Positions 1 through 8,140 of a stretch of 64,000 bases of DNA are shown piece by piece (the first letter of the stretch is position 1; every line of letters starts with the position of its first letter). The notes under the pieces were generated by a model. The model did no database searches. It was not told the DNA's origin and was given only the letters and a program-made list of their open reading frames with translations. This stretch comes from Halieaceae bacterium UBA5085 (GTDB taxonomy: Bacteria > Pseudomonadota > Gammaproteobacteria > Pseudomonadales > Halieaceae): positions 15,903 to 79,902 of the forward strand of contig DIAF01000046.1 of the NCBI GenBank assembly GCA_002414665.1. Reading direction: 5' to 3'. A program made the position numbers and the translations under genes.

Positions 1-138
1 GCCTGCAGGCCGGCCGGGTTGATTGAGCACTTCACCCTGAAGGCCCAAGCGCTGGGCCAGTCGGTACACATAGGGACGAAAACCCACCCCCTGCACCAGA
101 CCGGTAACCTGAATATGGCGGCACTCAGGCCTCGGCAA
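1..138 (-). CDS. hypF: HypF carbamoyltransferase, N-terminal fragment (gene runs off the window)
   Basis: HypF transfers a carbamoyl group to HypE to make the cyanide ligands of the [NiFe] centre. Only the first 46 codons are present. They carry the acylphosphatase-domain signature VQGVGFRP at residues 15-22, followed by YVYRLAQRLGLQGEV, which is characteristic of the HypF N-terminus. The start is a TTG at 138-136: an in-frame TAG lies two codons upstream at 144-142, and a strong GAGGAG Shine-Dalgarno sits 8 bases before the TTG, at 147-152. Both sites lie inside the end of hypA, so the two genes overlap by 14 bases and are probably translationally coupled. It is the last gene visible in the hydrogenase operon. 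The family assignment is firm; nothing can be said of the rest of the protein. Confidence 0.88.
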   Translation of the reverse strand, partial: MPRPECRHIQVTGLVQGVGFRPYVYRLAQRLGLQGEVLNQPGRPAG

Positions 139-391
139 TTTCTATACTCCTCAAGAGAATATCCTGAGCCTGGGGATGATTGATATCTGCCGATGCCTCG
201 ACTGTAAGGTCAGCACCCTCCGCGAGGCTGCCGACCGTTTCGTTGCGGAAGTGCTCGGCAAAATGTTCCGGTGAAATGTGGCTCAGTGCACCCAGCCAGA
301 CCGTTACCCGTGTCACCGATGTCGCGTCTTCCCGACTGGCCAGCTCGTTGATTTTCGCCAGCAGATCCCTGATCAACCCGGCCTCATGCAT
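125..391 (-). CDS. hypA: Short HypA-like nickel metallochaperone without zinc domain
   Basis: HypA delivers nickel to the hydrogenase large subunit. The protein begins MHEAGLIRDLL; the N-terminal Met-His-Glu is the family's Ni-binding tip, so I chose the ATG at 391 over in-frame starts up to 30 bases upstream. It continues with a typical HypA core (VWLGALSHISPEHFAEHF, then GSLAEGADLTVEASAD) and ends INHPQAQDILLRSIEIAEA. Normal HypA is about 113 residues, with two CxxC pairs binding structural zinc in the middle. This one is 88 residues and contains no cysteine at all, so the zinc-binding module is missing while the flanking strands remain. It overlaps the protease gene by 8 bases and hypF by 14. 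It is either a zinc-free variant specific to this hydrogenase type or a degraded copy; the intact frame and coupling favour the former. Confidence 0.82.
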   Translation of the reverse strand: MHEAGLIRDLLAKINELASREDATSVTRVTVWLGALSHISPEHFAEHFRNETVGSLAEGADLTVEASADINHPQAQDILLRSIEIAEA

Positions 392-848
392 TGCCATACC
401 ATCCGGTGAGTTCAACGACAAGGCGATCCGCAGCTGTCATCACGTCAGCGGAAAGGCCCATTTCCTGGTTAAAGCGCGCACCGGCAATAGCGATTACCGT
501 GAACCGGTCTGGCAGGGAACCGAGTGATCGCGCCAACGCGATAGCCTCGGACACGCCCATTGCGTGTGTGCTGGCGCGAAGACCAACGTCGGCAAGCGCC
601 GGGTCATCCGCGTCCAGGCAAACCACGCTGCCCGGGCGCAGCCCCGCTCCTTCTGCATCCACGGCATCGACCAGCAGCAATTCATCACAGCCCTGAAAAG
701 CGGCGATGAGTCCACTGACCTCCCCGTCGGATGCCACCAGATCCGCCCCGGGCAGAGCCTCTGACAATTTCGCGAAGATGTAAGGCCCAACACCGTCATC
801 TCCCCGGTAGGGATTGCCTACAGTCACAATTCTACCCTCTCTAGCCAT
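384..848 (-). CDS. [NiFe] hydrogenase maturation protease (HyaD/HycI family)
   Basis: This endopeptidase removes the C-terminal tail of the hydrogenase large subunit after nickel insertion. The 154-residue protein starts MAREGRIVTVGNPYRGDDGVG: GN at 11-12 and the acidic pair D17-D18 form the first nickel-recognition motif. LLLVDAVDAEG near residues 57-67 supplies the second acidic position, and H95 in STHAMGVSEA the histidine. These match the Glu/Asp/His ligand set known for HybD. The ATG at 848 is preferred because it overlaps the TAG stop of the large-subunit gene (ATGGCTAG); starts further upstream would add a non-family N-terminus. It lies directly downstream of its expected substrate gene and overlaps hypA, so the maturation functions are co-expressed with the enzyme. 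Confidence 0.9.
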   Translation of the reverse strand: MAREGRIVTVGNPYRGDDGVGPYIFAKLSEALPGADLVASDGEVSGLIAAFQGCDELLLVDAVDAEGAGLRPGSVVCLDADDPALADVGLRASTHAMGVSEAIALARSLGSLPDRFTVIAIAGARFNQEMGLSADVMTAADRLVVELTGWYGNA

Positions 849-2166
849 GACGTAACTGTAGCTTAAGGAAGTGGGTGGCGCAGGAAATACAGGGGTCATA
901 ATTTCGAATCGCCTGCTCACAGAGCGCCGTCAGCTCGCTCTGGCTGAGGTCAAGATTGGCCGCCACCAGGTCGTGCAGGTCCTGTTCAATCGTCAGCTGA
1001 TTCTGCGAGGTTGGCGGCACAATATTGGCCAGCGTGATGAGTCCGTCATCACCGACTTCATAGCGGTGGAAAAGCAGCCCACGCGGCGCCTCTGTAGCCG
1101 CCATCCCCACGCCGCCACCCGCGGGGACCACCTCTGCCGCCCGTGCTGGCACGACCATATTCTCTATCAGCTCAATGGCTTCGTCGAATGCCTGAAAGAC
1201 TTCCAGCGCGCGCACCACGATGCTCTCAAAGGCATTATCAATCGTGCGATCAAAACCGACTTCGCATGCGAGCTTCCGCGTCGCGCTCGACAGGCGATCG
1301 CGATTCAGATTGTATCGAGCCATAGGGCCGACAAAGTAAGGTGTATTGTCGGGCTTGCGCACTGAGTGCAGGGCATTGCTGTGGGGCACCTGACGCTCTG
1401 AAAAATGGCTCGGATACTGTGCCATCGCAATATCGAGCCCGCGGCTGGAAACAATGCGCCCCTCGCTGAAGGGATAGTCGCTATCGTGGCGCAGTGCAAC
1501 AAACTCATAGTCCCGATGCATATCGGGAAAGTGGAGCCCGGCCGTCCACAGCACCGTCTCTGCGGCCGCGTCACGGGCCCACTTCAGCTCATCAAGCAGT
1601 GCTGTAAATGTCGCGACTTCGGGAATCTTGTAGAAACCGCCCACACGGACATTGATCGGGTGAATTTCCCGGCCGCCCAGCAACTTCACGATGTCATTCC
1701 CCGCCTTTTTCATGCGCAGGCCGCGTTTCACGACATCCGGATGCTCCCGGGCCATGGTGATGGCGTCGTCGAAACCGAGGAAATCCGGTGCGTGCAGCAT
1801 ATAGATATGCAGAACGTGGCTCTCGATCCACTCGCCGCAGTAGAGCAGCCGGCGCAAGCGGCGAATACCCTCCTCGGGTCGAATACCGAGCATATCCTCC
1901 ATCGCATGCACGGCGCTCATCATGTAAGCCACGGGGCATATTCCGCAGATGCGAGCGGTGATATCCGGCGCCTCCGTCAGTTCGCGGCCCTGTAAAAAAG
2001 CCTCGAAGAAGCGTGGCGGTTCAAAGATCTTTAACTGGACGTCCTTGAGTTCACCGTCAACCACATCCACCATCAGGGCGCCCTCGCCCTCCACCCGGGC
2101 GAGATACCCCACATCGATACGCCGGGTTTTTAACCCGGCCTTGATCGGTATTTCTTTACCCGTCAT
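841..2166 (-). CDS. hyhL: Group 3b [NiFe] hydrogenase large (catalytic, alpha) subunit
   Basis: Catalytic subunit of a cytoplasmic NAD(P)-linked bidirectional [NiFe] hydrogenase (sulfhydrogenase type). The N-terminal nickel motif RICGICP is at residues 72-78 (C74, C77) and the C-terminal motif DPCISCATH at 424-432 (C426, C429, H432). Nine residues follow the histidine and would be cleaved off by the protease encoded next. The protein is 441 residues, normal for group 3b/3c. I start at the ATG at 2166, which overlaps the small-subunit stop (ATGACGGGTAA) and has GGGAG upstream; an in-frame start at 2199 would extend it by 11 residues of unlikely sequence. There is no signal peptide or membrane anchor. 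The partner genes (FAD/NAD reductase and Fe-S subunit) define it as 3b rather than a membrane uptake hydrogenase. Confidence 0.95.
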   Translation of the reverse strand: MTGKEIPIKAGLKTRRIDVGYLARVEGEGALMVDVVDGELKDVQLKIFEPPRFFEAFLQGRELTEAPDITARICGICPVAYMMSAVHAMEDMLGIRPEEGIRRLRRLLYCGEWIESHVLHIYMLHAPDFLGFDDAITMAREHPDVVKRGLRMKKAGNDIVKLLGGREIHPINVRVGGFYKIPEVATFTALLDELKWARDAAAETVLWTAGLHFPDMHRDYEFVALRHDSDYPFSEGRIVSSRGLDIAMAQYPSHFSERQVPHSNALHSVRKPDNTPYFVGPMARYNLNRDRLSSATRKLACEVGFDRTIDNAFESIVVRALEVFQAFDEAIELIENMVVPARAAEVVPAGGGVGMAATEAPRGLLFHRYEVGDDGLITLANIVPPTSQNQLTIEQDLHDLVAANLDLSQSELTALCEQAIRNYDPCISCATHFLKLQLRHG

Positions 2167-2983
2167 GGCCACCGCTCCCTGCACTGCCAGCTGCAGCACC
2201 CTCCTCGTCGCACTCCAGAGCGATAATCTGCAACGGCTCAGCTGCAGGATTATAGGCCCGCAGGCTGCGCCTGGCCTGATCCAGAGTCATACCATGCCGC
2301 GCTCGCAAGTGGTCGATCAATAGTCCCACCTGAGCCTGTTCCTTCACCCCGAAGCAACCGTAACAGCCGCGTGCATAAGCAGGGCACAAAGCACCGCAGC
2401 CCGCCTGGGTGATCGGACCCAGACACTGCTGCCCCTGTGCAACCAGCACGCAGACGTTGCCCCGCGCTTTGCACTCCATACAAACGCTTTCGCGAGCGAT
2501 CTGGGGACGGCGCCCGGTGGCGAAAGCCAGTACCACTTCCAGCAGTTGGTACTTGTCGACGGGGCATCCGCGCAGTTCGTAATCGACGGCCACATGGTCG
2601 GCAATCGGCGTAGAGGTCTCCAGCGTCGAAAGGTACTCCGGATGGGGATAAACGGCACGGGCATAGTCACCGACATCAGTGAAGTTGCGCATGGCCTGCA
2701 GGCCACCCGCTGTGGCACAGGCGCCGATACAGATCAGGAAGCGGCTCTGCTCGCGAATCTCGGTGAGACGTTCGCGATCATGCGCGGTAGTGATAGAACC
2801 CTCCACCAGAGCGATATCGTAGGGGCCCTTCAGCATCCGTCTGGATGCCTCGGGGAAATGCACAATATCGACCCGTTCAGAGATGCTCAGCAATTCATCC
2901 TCGCAATCGAGCAGGCTTAACTGGCACCCATCGCAGGACGCAAACTTGAAAACGGCCAGTCGCGGCTGAGCAGGCATAGCCAT
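2156..2983 (-). CDS. hyhS: Group 3b [NiFe] hydrogenase small (delta) subunit
   Basis: Electron-transfer small subunit that passes electrons from the Ni-Fe site through iron-sulfur clusters to the reductase subunits. The 275-residue protein starts with the proximal-cluster motif SCDGCQ (C17, C20), then LICIGACATAGG and RGCPVDKYQLLE, which supply further proximal ligands. A cysteine-rich C-terminal half follows (CMECKARGNVC, CLGPITQAGCGALCP, ARGCYGCFG), holding ligands for additional [4Fe-4S] clusters. There is no Tat signal, consistent with a cytoplasmic enzyme. Its ATG at 2983 overlaps the hyhG stop codon (TGATG) and its stop overlaps hyhL, so subunit synthesis is coupled. The tail GAAAGSAGSGGHDG is low-complexity and probably unstructured. 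Confidence 0.95.
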   Translation of the reverse strand: MAMPAQPRLAVFKFASCDGCQLSLLDCEDELLSISERVDIVHFPEASRRMLKGPYDIALVEGSITTAHDRERLTEIREQSRFLICIGACATAGGLQAMRNFTDVGDYARAVYPHPEYLSTLETSTPIADHVAVDYELRGCPVDKYQLLEVVLAFATGRRPQIARESVCMECKARGNVCVLVAQGQQCLGPITQAGCGALCPAYARGCYGCFGVKEQAQVGLLIDHLRARHGMTLDQARRSLRAYNPAAEPLQIIALECDEEGAAAGSAGSGGHDG

Positions 2984-3804
2984 CAGAATTCCTGCGTCAT
3001 GAGATAGTGCTCCACATCAGGATAGGCGAATACCGGCCCGTCCTTGCAGAGAAAATACGGGCCCAGCTGACAATGGCCGCAGAAGCCGGTGGCACACTGC
3101 ATGTGGCGTTCCAGGGAGACATGAATCGCGTCGCTGGCGACGCCGAGCTCCCGCAACCGTCTTGCGGAGAAACGCAGCATGATTTCCGGCCCACAGACCA
3201 TTGCCACGGTTTGCTGCGGGTTTATACCTGCCCTCTGCACCAGGTCGGTGATAACACCGACGTCGCCGCGCCATTCGGCGGAGGCCGCGTCGACGGTTGC
3301 CAGCAACTGCAGGCCGGCATCTGATTTCCAGCGTAGCAGCTGTTCGGCATACAGCAGCTCCTCCGGGGAACGAGCGCCCAGCAACAGGGTAACTCGTCGA
3401 TAGCGCTCAGGCGCAGCGAGAGCCTGAAACAGTACCGGCCGCAGTGGCGCCAATCCGATCCCACCCGCCATCAGGAGCAGTTCCCGACCTTCGGCAGCGG
3501 CCAGAGGCCAACCTCGACCGAAAGGACCACGCAGACCGATGCGGGCAGGTGGCCTGAGACCGCGCAGAGCTCGCGTCACAGTGCCTACTGCCCTGACTGT
3601 GTGCGTCAGGTGATTTCTGTCAGCCGGGTCACCGCTGATAGATATCGCCGATTCACCGATGCCGGGCAGGTAGAGCATATTGAACTGGCCCGCACGAAAG
3701 GTCCCGTAGCCTTCCGGCGGCTCGACCTGAAAAGTAAACACGAGCTCGCTTTCCTGCTGCCAGGATTGAATCTCGACGCCTTGGGGCAGCAGCGGGTCCT
3801 TCAC
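2983..3804 (-). CDS. hyhG: Hydrogenase FAD/NAD(P)-binding (gamma) subunit
   Basis: Diaphorase subunit that exchanges electrons between the hydrogenase and NAD(P)H. This 273-residue ferredoxin-NADP-reductase fold protein has an N-terminal FAD domain (AGQFNMLYLPGIGESAISIS), a nucleotide domain with LLMAGGIGLAP and MVCGPEIML, and a C-terminal four-cysteine cluster at C237, C242, C245 and C253 for a [2Fe-2S] centre, as in PyrK and sulfhydrogenase gamma. The start is a GTG at 3804 overlapping the stop of the preceding gene (GTGA). It sits between the cNMP-binding gene and hyhS. Whether it prefers NADH or NADPH cannot be read from the sequence. Confidence 0.93.
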   Translation of the reverse strand: MKDPLLPQGVEIQSWQQESELVFTFQVEPPEGYGTFRAGQFNMLYLPGIGESAISISGDPADRNHLTHTVRAVGTVTRALRGLRPPARIGLRGPFGRGWPLAAAEGRELLLMAGGIGLAPLRPVLFQALAAPERYRRVTLLLGARSPEELLYAEQLLRWKSDAGLQLLATVDAASAEWRGDVGVITDLVQRAGINPQQTVAMVCGPEIMLRFSARRLRELGVASDAIHVSLERHMQCATGFCGHCQLGPYFLCKDGPVFAYPDVEHYLMTQEF

Positions 3805-4268
3805 GGGCCGTTCGCGCTCCCATACAGGTCCAGCACCTGCAGTCGCGTGGCCTCTACGCGCTGACTCATAATGTAGGAAAAGCGCTGCATGAGGGCGTAC
3901 CCCATCACGGGGTCAGTATCACACTTATGGCGCAGACATTTACCGTCGAGTCGAATGGCATGCACATCCTGCATCGCTATTGCCTCAATCGACCAGCGAA
4001 ATGGCGGGAACAGCCAGGACCAGCCCAGAATATCGCCGGCATCAAGTGTTTGTATCAGTATAGCGCCAGCTGCAGAGGTGTGTAGCCGCAACGCGACGCG
4101 CCCCCGCTCAATGACGTAGAACTCATTGGCGGCACTGCCTTCGGTGGCTATCGTCGCACCTGACCGGAACACCACATGCTCGCCACAGCCTGCGATCAGC
4201 TGCATGCAGTCCTCACTCAGCCCAGTGAAGAACGGATGGGCCCGCAACTCGTCGCCAACAGTTCTCAT
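3801..4268 (-). CDS. Single-domain cyclic-nucleotide-binding (Crp-like sensor) protein
   Basis: A 155-residue protein made only of a cNMP-binding beta-roll with its C-helix. It opens with FFTGLSEDCMQLIAGCGE and has GSAANEFYVIERGRVAL and LDAGDILGWSWLFPP, the hairpin and phosphate-binding-cassette area of the Crp/Fnr fold. It ends in a helix (QRFSYIMSQRVEATRLQVLDLYG) where Crp would continue into a DNA-binding domain. No helix-turn-helix follows, so it is unlikely to bind DNA. It overlaps hyhB (ATGA) on one side and hyhG (GTGA) on the other, inside the structural genes. An accessory or regulatory subunit of the hydrogenase that senses a small ligand is my inference. The cassette departs from the canonical cAMP sequence (WSWLFPPFRWS), so the ligand may not be cAMP. 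Confidence 0.85.
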   Translation of the reverse strand: MRTVGDELRAHPFFTGLSEDCMQLIAGCGEHVVFRSGATIATEGSAANEFYVIERGRVALRLHTSAAGAILIQTLDAGDILGWSWLFPPFRWSIEAIAMQDVHAIRLDGKCLRHKCDTDPVMGYALMQRFSYIMSQRVEATRLQVLDLYGSANGP

Positions 4269-5338
4269 AGCGGCCGCCTGATCTCGGCAACTTCCTCCGT
4301 CAAATCAATGCCAACGGGGCACCAGCTGATACAGCGTCCACACCCAGTGCAGCCGGACAGGCCGAACTGCTGATCCCAGCCAGCCAGCTTGTGCGTCAAC
4401 CACTGGCGATAGCGCGACTTCACACTCTGGCGCACCACTCCACCGGAAAGATAGGAGTGATCGGCGGTAAAGCAGGAGTCCCAGCCGCGCATGTGCGTCA
4501 CATCGAGACTAACGGGGTTTACATGCTCCCGGGTTGTGCTGCAGAAACAGGTGGGGCAGACCTGTGTGCAGTTGCCGCAGGCCAGACAGCGCTCGGCCAC
4601 CACATCCCAATGTGGATGATCGAGGGCGGAGAGCAGTGCATCGGCAATCCCCTCGGTGGCAAACTCACGCTGCATCTGCTGCCGAGTTGCGGCGATCACT
4701 TCATCCCTGGCGTCGATTTCTTCAGGTGCCGCCACAGGGCCACCGACAGCCGCGATCATCCATTGGCCGGCCTCAGTTTGAGCTTCCACCAGGTAGTAGG
4801 GATCTTCCGGCCTCACCTCAGTAAGGATCAGGTCGGCGCCGACACCCACTGCAGGACCATCACCGGTAGATGCGCAAAAGCAGTTACCCGAAGCCTGGGA
4901 GCAGTTAACCGCTATCAGCAGCAGGTTTTCACGACGCGAGGCGTAGCCGGGGTCGGTGAAGTCGCCCATGAATACCCGATCCTGGATCGAAACTGCGGCC
5001 AGCTCGCAGGCCCTGACACCGATAAAAGCCATTTTTTCAGGCTGCTCACGGCAACTGATGAATTCCCCGTCCTGCACACGAAAGATCGCTTCCTCTGGCG
5101 GGAACAGGAACTGTTTCCAGGTCGACGGCCCCAGGTTGTAGCCAAAGCGACTCTGATCGTGTCTCGCGGTCAGACGATAGTAGCCGGGGGCCTGCTCGTC
5201 ACCACAACCGATGGGCAGCGTGTCAATCTCGTCGTAAAGTATGGCTGCATCGCCCACCCTGGGGCCGAGTACGCGAATCCCGTCGGCAAGCAAGCTGTCG
5301 ATAAGTGTCTGTAAGTCCGTTGGAGTCCAGCGTCGCAT
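4265..5338 (-). CDS. hyhB: Hydrogenase Fe-S (beta) subunit, 4Fe-4S dicluster protein
   Basis: First gene of the hydrogenase operon. The 357-residue protein has a long N-terminal domain of the sulfhydrogenase-beta/HdrA-associated type (GVRACELAAVSIQDRVF, VNCSQASGNCFC) and a C-terminal ferredoxin domain with two [4Fe-4S] motifs: CLACGNCTQVCP starting near residue 251 and CTGCGRCISWCP starting near residue 330. It carries electrons between the small subunit and the flavin subunit. I chose the ATG at 5338, with a GGAAGG Shine-Dalgarno 8 bases upstream; an in-frame start at 5368 adds ten residues without family support. It overlaps the next gene by 4 bases. It is divergent from ppsA across a 228-base region that must hold both promoters. 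Confidence 0.92.
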   Translation of the reverse strand: MRRWTPTDLQTLIDSLLADGIRVLGPRVGDAAILYDEIDTLPIGCGDEQAPGYYRLTARHDQSRFGYNLGPSTWKQFLFPPEEAIFRVQDGEFISCREQPEKMAFIGVRACELAAVSIQDRVFMGDFTDPGYASRRENLLLIAVNCSQASGNCFCASTGDGPAVGVGADLILTEVRPEDPYYLVEAQTEAGQWMIAAVGGPVAAPEEIDARDEVIAATRQQMQREFATEGIADALLSALDHPHWDVVAERCLACGNCTQVCPTCFCSTTREHVNPVSLDVTHMRGWDSCFTADHSYLSGGVVRQSVKSRYRQWLTHKLAGWDQQFGLSGCTGCGRCISWCPVGIDLTEEVAEIRRPL

Positions 5339-5498
5339 AAGCAAGGCCTTCCAGTATCGGGCCAACACTCCCGCGCTGCGAATTGCTGCGCGGTTAAACC
5401 CGTAGTTTCATCGCCACGTCTATTCTGTAGAAGTTTGTGTGCGGACAACACCCCGAACGGGAAAAATGATAGCGAAGCCGGCGGAATCCCACCGAACC

Positions 5499-5512
5499 TT
5501 GAGGCAGGTCAA
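5499..5512 (+). promoter_or_regulatory. Candidate Anr/FNR-type box upstream of ppsA
   Basis: The 14 bases read TTGAGGCAGGTCAA: an inverted TTGA/TCAA pair with the FNR-family spacing. The right half GTCAA is the form common in Anr sites, and the left half differs from consensus at one base. Its centre is 54 bases or more before the ppsA ATG, leaving room for a promoter activated from about -41.5. It also lies between the divergent hydrogenase and ppsA genes, so it could affect both. It is a motif match only; no regulator gene is present in the window. Confidence 0.5.
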
Positions 5513-5566
5513 TAATCCCGGCCTGTGTTGCGAACACACTGAAAACAGGATGCGGGAGGTAGTGTC

Positions 5567-7990
5567 ATGAGTGACTTCAGTTACATTCGGCTGTTCTCTG
5601 AGCTGGGCATCGGTGACGTACCTTTGGTAGGCGGCAAGAACGCCTCTTTGGGCGAGATGTACAGCGCGCTTTCCGGCCAGGCAATACAGGTGCCGGATGG
5701 CTTTGCTACCGTGGCTGCAGCCTACTACGCATTCCTTGATCACAACGATCTGCGCAACAAGATCACCGAGGCGCTGGCACAGCTGGATGTCGCAGACGTC
5801 CGCGAGCTGGCCACTGTCGGGGCCAACATCCGCGGCTGGATTGTGGATGGTGAAATGCCCCCTGCAGTCGCCGCGGAGATCAGTGCCGCCTACGACATTC
5901 TGAGGCAGAAAAACGACGGCAGGGACCCCGAGGTGGCCGTGCGATCATCCGCAACTGCCGAGGACATGCCTGAGGCCTCATTCGCGGGGCAGCAGGAGAC
6001 CTACCTCAACATAAAGGGCGAAGAGCACCTGCAGCGCAGCTGCAAACAGGTGCTCGCTTCACTGTTCACAGACCGCGCAATCGCCTACCGCGTGCACAAG
6101 GGTTTCGATCATATGGCAGTGGCGCTGTCCGTTGGCGTACAGAACATGGTGCGTTCTGACCTTGCCTCATCGGGCGTCATGTTCAGCATTGATACGGAGA
6201 GTGGCTTTCCCGACGTGGTCATGGTCACCGCCGCATATGGTCTGGGTGAAAACGTGGTTCAGGGGGCGGTTACGCCGGATGAATTCCTGGTTTACAAGAA
6301 CACACTGGTGGACGACTTTCGGCCTATCATTCGCAGGCAGCTGGGCTCGAAGGCCCTGAAGATGGTTTACAGCAAAGACGGCATTACCGGAATGGCTACC
6401 CGCAATGTCGAAGTGCGTCGCCAGGATCGCCAGCGCTTCGCGATTACCGACGACGAAGTGCTACAGCTGGCCCGGCTGGCAATCAGCATAGAGCGTCACT
6501 ACGGGCGACCCATGGATGTCGAGTGGGCCAAAGATGGCCGTAGCGGTGAACTGTTCATTGTTCAGGCTCGTCCGGAGACTGTGCACTCAAATCTGGATGC
6601 CAGCAAACAGCTGAGCTACCGCCTTACAGAAAAGGGCAAGGTCTTGCTCACCGGCAAAAGCGTGGGTGCGCGCATTGGCAGCGGCCAGGTGAAAACGATA
6701 CTCGATGCCTCGCACATGGCCGATATCGAAGACGGCGATGTACTCGTGACTGACATGACCGACCCGGACTGGGAGCCCATCATGAAACGTGCCAGCGCGA
6801 TTATCACCAATCGCGGCGGACGGGTCTGCCACGCGGCTATCATTGCCCGTGAACTGGGCATTCCTGCGATCGTCGGGACTGTCGATGCAACGGCTCGACT
6901 GAGCGACGGGCAGGCGGTAACGGTGTGCTGTGCCGAGGGCGAAACGGGAAAGGTCTATGACGGACTGCTATCCTTCGAGACTGTGGAGTTCAATCTTGAG
7001 GCGGGGATACGCCCACGCACAAAAATCATGATGATCGTTGGCAACCCTGGACGTGCCCTCGAGTTCAGTCGGCTGCCGAATGATGGCGTCGGCCTGGTCC
7101 GAATCGAGTTCATCATCAACGATCACATCGGTGTGCACCCCCAGGCCCTGCTGGATATCGACAAGCTTGCGCCCTCGCTACAGTCAGAGATACGCGAACG
7201 TATCGCAGGCTACGGCAGTCCCCGGGAGTTCTATGTCAGTCGTCTCGCCGAAGGAATAGGCACTATCGCTGCCGCCTTTTACCCGAAGCCAGTGATCGTG
7301 CGCATGAGCGACTTCAAGTCCAATGAATATGCGCAGTTGCTTGGTGGTGTGGACTACGAACCACGGGAGGACAACCCGATGCTCGGCTTCAGGGGGGCAT
7401 CCCGTTACCACTCACCACGCTTCGCGGACTGCTTCGCCATGGAGTGCGATGCGGTAAAGCGGGTCCGCGAAACCATGGGGCTTGCCAATCTGGAGTTGAT
7501 GATTCCCTTCGTTCGCAGCGTGGAGGAGGAAATCAAAGTCATGGAACTGATGGCGGAAAAAGGTCTGCGACGGGGGGAGAACAACCTGCGCATCCATCTC
7601 ATGTGCGAAATCCCGGCCAATGCTTTACTGGCAGAGCGCTTTCTGGAGCATTGTGACGGTTTTTCCATTGGCTCAAACGACCTGACACAACTCACGCTCG
7701 GGGTAGACCGGGATTCAGAACTCCTGGCGGAGTTCGATGAGCGCAACGAGGCCGTTGCCACACTTATGGGCATGGCCATTCAGGCCTGCAAGAAGACGGG
7801 CAAATACATCGGTATCTGCGGGCAGGCGCCATCTGATTTCCCCGAAATAACTCGTTGGCTCGTAGAGCAGGGCATTGAATCCATTGCCCTCAATCCCGAC
7901 AGTATTCTGAAAATGACACAACTCGTTCTGGACGTGGAATCAGGCTCGACCCCTGACGGCAGCGACCCTCCCTTCCACGGCGCCAATTAG
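5567..7990 (+). CDS. ppsA: Phosphoenolpyruvate synthase
   Basis: Converts pyruvate, ATP and water to PEP, AMP and phosphate. The 807-residue protein has the full three-domain layout. The N-terminal ATP-binding domain begins with LVGGKNASLGEM and includes VAVRSSATAEDMPEASFAG. The central phosphohistidine domain has GGRVCHAAIIAREL, with the swivelling histidine at H422. The C-terminal PEP/pyruvate barrel has IGSNDLTQLTLGVDRDS and the catalytic cysteine region GICGQAPSDFPE. The length and histidine position match E. coli PpsA closely. The ATG at 5567 has a GGGAGG Shine-Dalgarno about 8 bases upstream. It is first in a rightward group with korAB: 2-oxoacid:ferredoxin oxidoreductase and PEP synthase together could run carbon from acetyl-CoA to PEP, or pyruvate in either direction. 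An Anr-like site lies upstream. Confidence 0.97.
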   Translation: MSDFSYIRLFSELGIGDVPLVGGKNASLGEMYSALSGQAIQVPDGFATVAAAYYAFLDHNDLRNKITEALAQLDVADVRELATVGANIRGWIVDGEMPPAVAAEISAAYDILRQKNDGRDPEVAVRSSATAEDMPEASFAGQQETYLNIKGEEHLQRSCKQVLASLFTDRAIAYRVHKGFDHMAVALSVGVQNMVRSDLASSGVMFSIDTESGFPDVVMVTAAYGLGENVVQGAVTPDEFLVYKNTLVDDFRPIIRRQLGSKALKMVYSKDGITGMATRNVEVRRQDRQRFAITDDEVLQLARLAISIERHYGRPMDVEWAKDGRSGELFIVQARPETVHSNLDASKQLSYRLTEKGKVLLTGKSVGARIGSGQVKTILDASHMADIEDGDVLVTDMTDPDWEPIMKRASAIITNRGGRVCHAAIIARELGIPAIVGTVDATARLSDGQAVTVCCAEGETGKVYDGLLSFETVEFNLEAGIRPRTKIMMIVGNPGRALEFSRLPNDGVGLVRIEFIINDHIGVHPQALLDIDKLAPSLQSEIRERIAGYGSPREFYVSRLAEGIGTIAAAFYPKPVIVRMSDFKSNEYAQLLGGVDYEPREDNPMLGFRGASRYHSPRFADCFAMECDAVKRVRETMGLANLELMIPFVRSVEEEIKVMELMAEKGLRRGENNLRIHLMCEIPANALLAERFLEHCDGFSIGSNDLTQLTLGVDRDSELLAEFDERNEAVATLMGMAIQACKKTGKYIGICGQAPSDFPEITRWLVEQGIESIALNPDSILKMTQLVLDVESGSTPDGSDPPFHGAN

Positions 7991-8140
7991 AAAGTCTGTA
8001 AAACCGTGCAGCGTGTCACCCCGAAGGAAGGATTCGACGGGCCCTCGGTATGCAGGCACCAGTGGGAATAGTCCCATCAGGTTGAAGACAAGCTTGGCCC
8101 GAATGAAACGACAAGCCATTTACTCTGGAACGCAGCGACT

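Noticed and set aside
3801..4268. Reading this gene as a Crp/Fnr transcription factor
   Set aside because: Only the ligand-binding domain is present; no helix-turn-helix follows.
4391..5314. Long open frame antisense to hyhB
   Set aside because: High-GC shadow of the real gene; no ribosome site, no family sequence, full overlap with a well-supported CDS.
8063..8076. Small hairpin TGGGA-ATAG-TCCCA before korA as terminator
   Set aside because: Five-base stem and no T-run; too weak to call.
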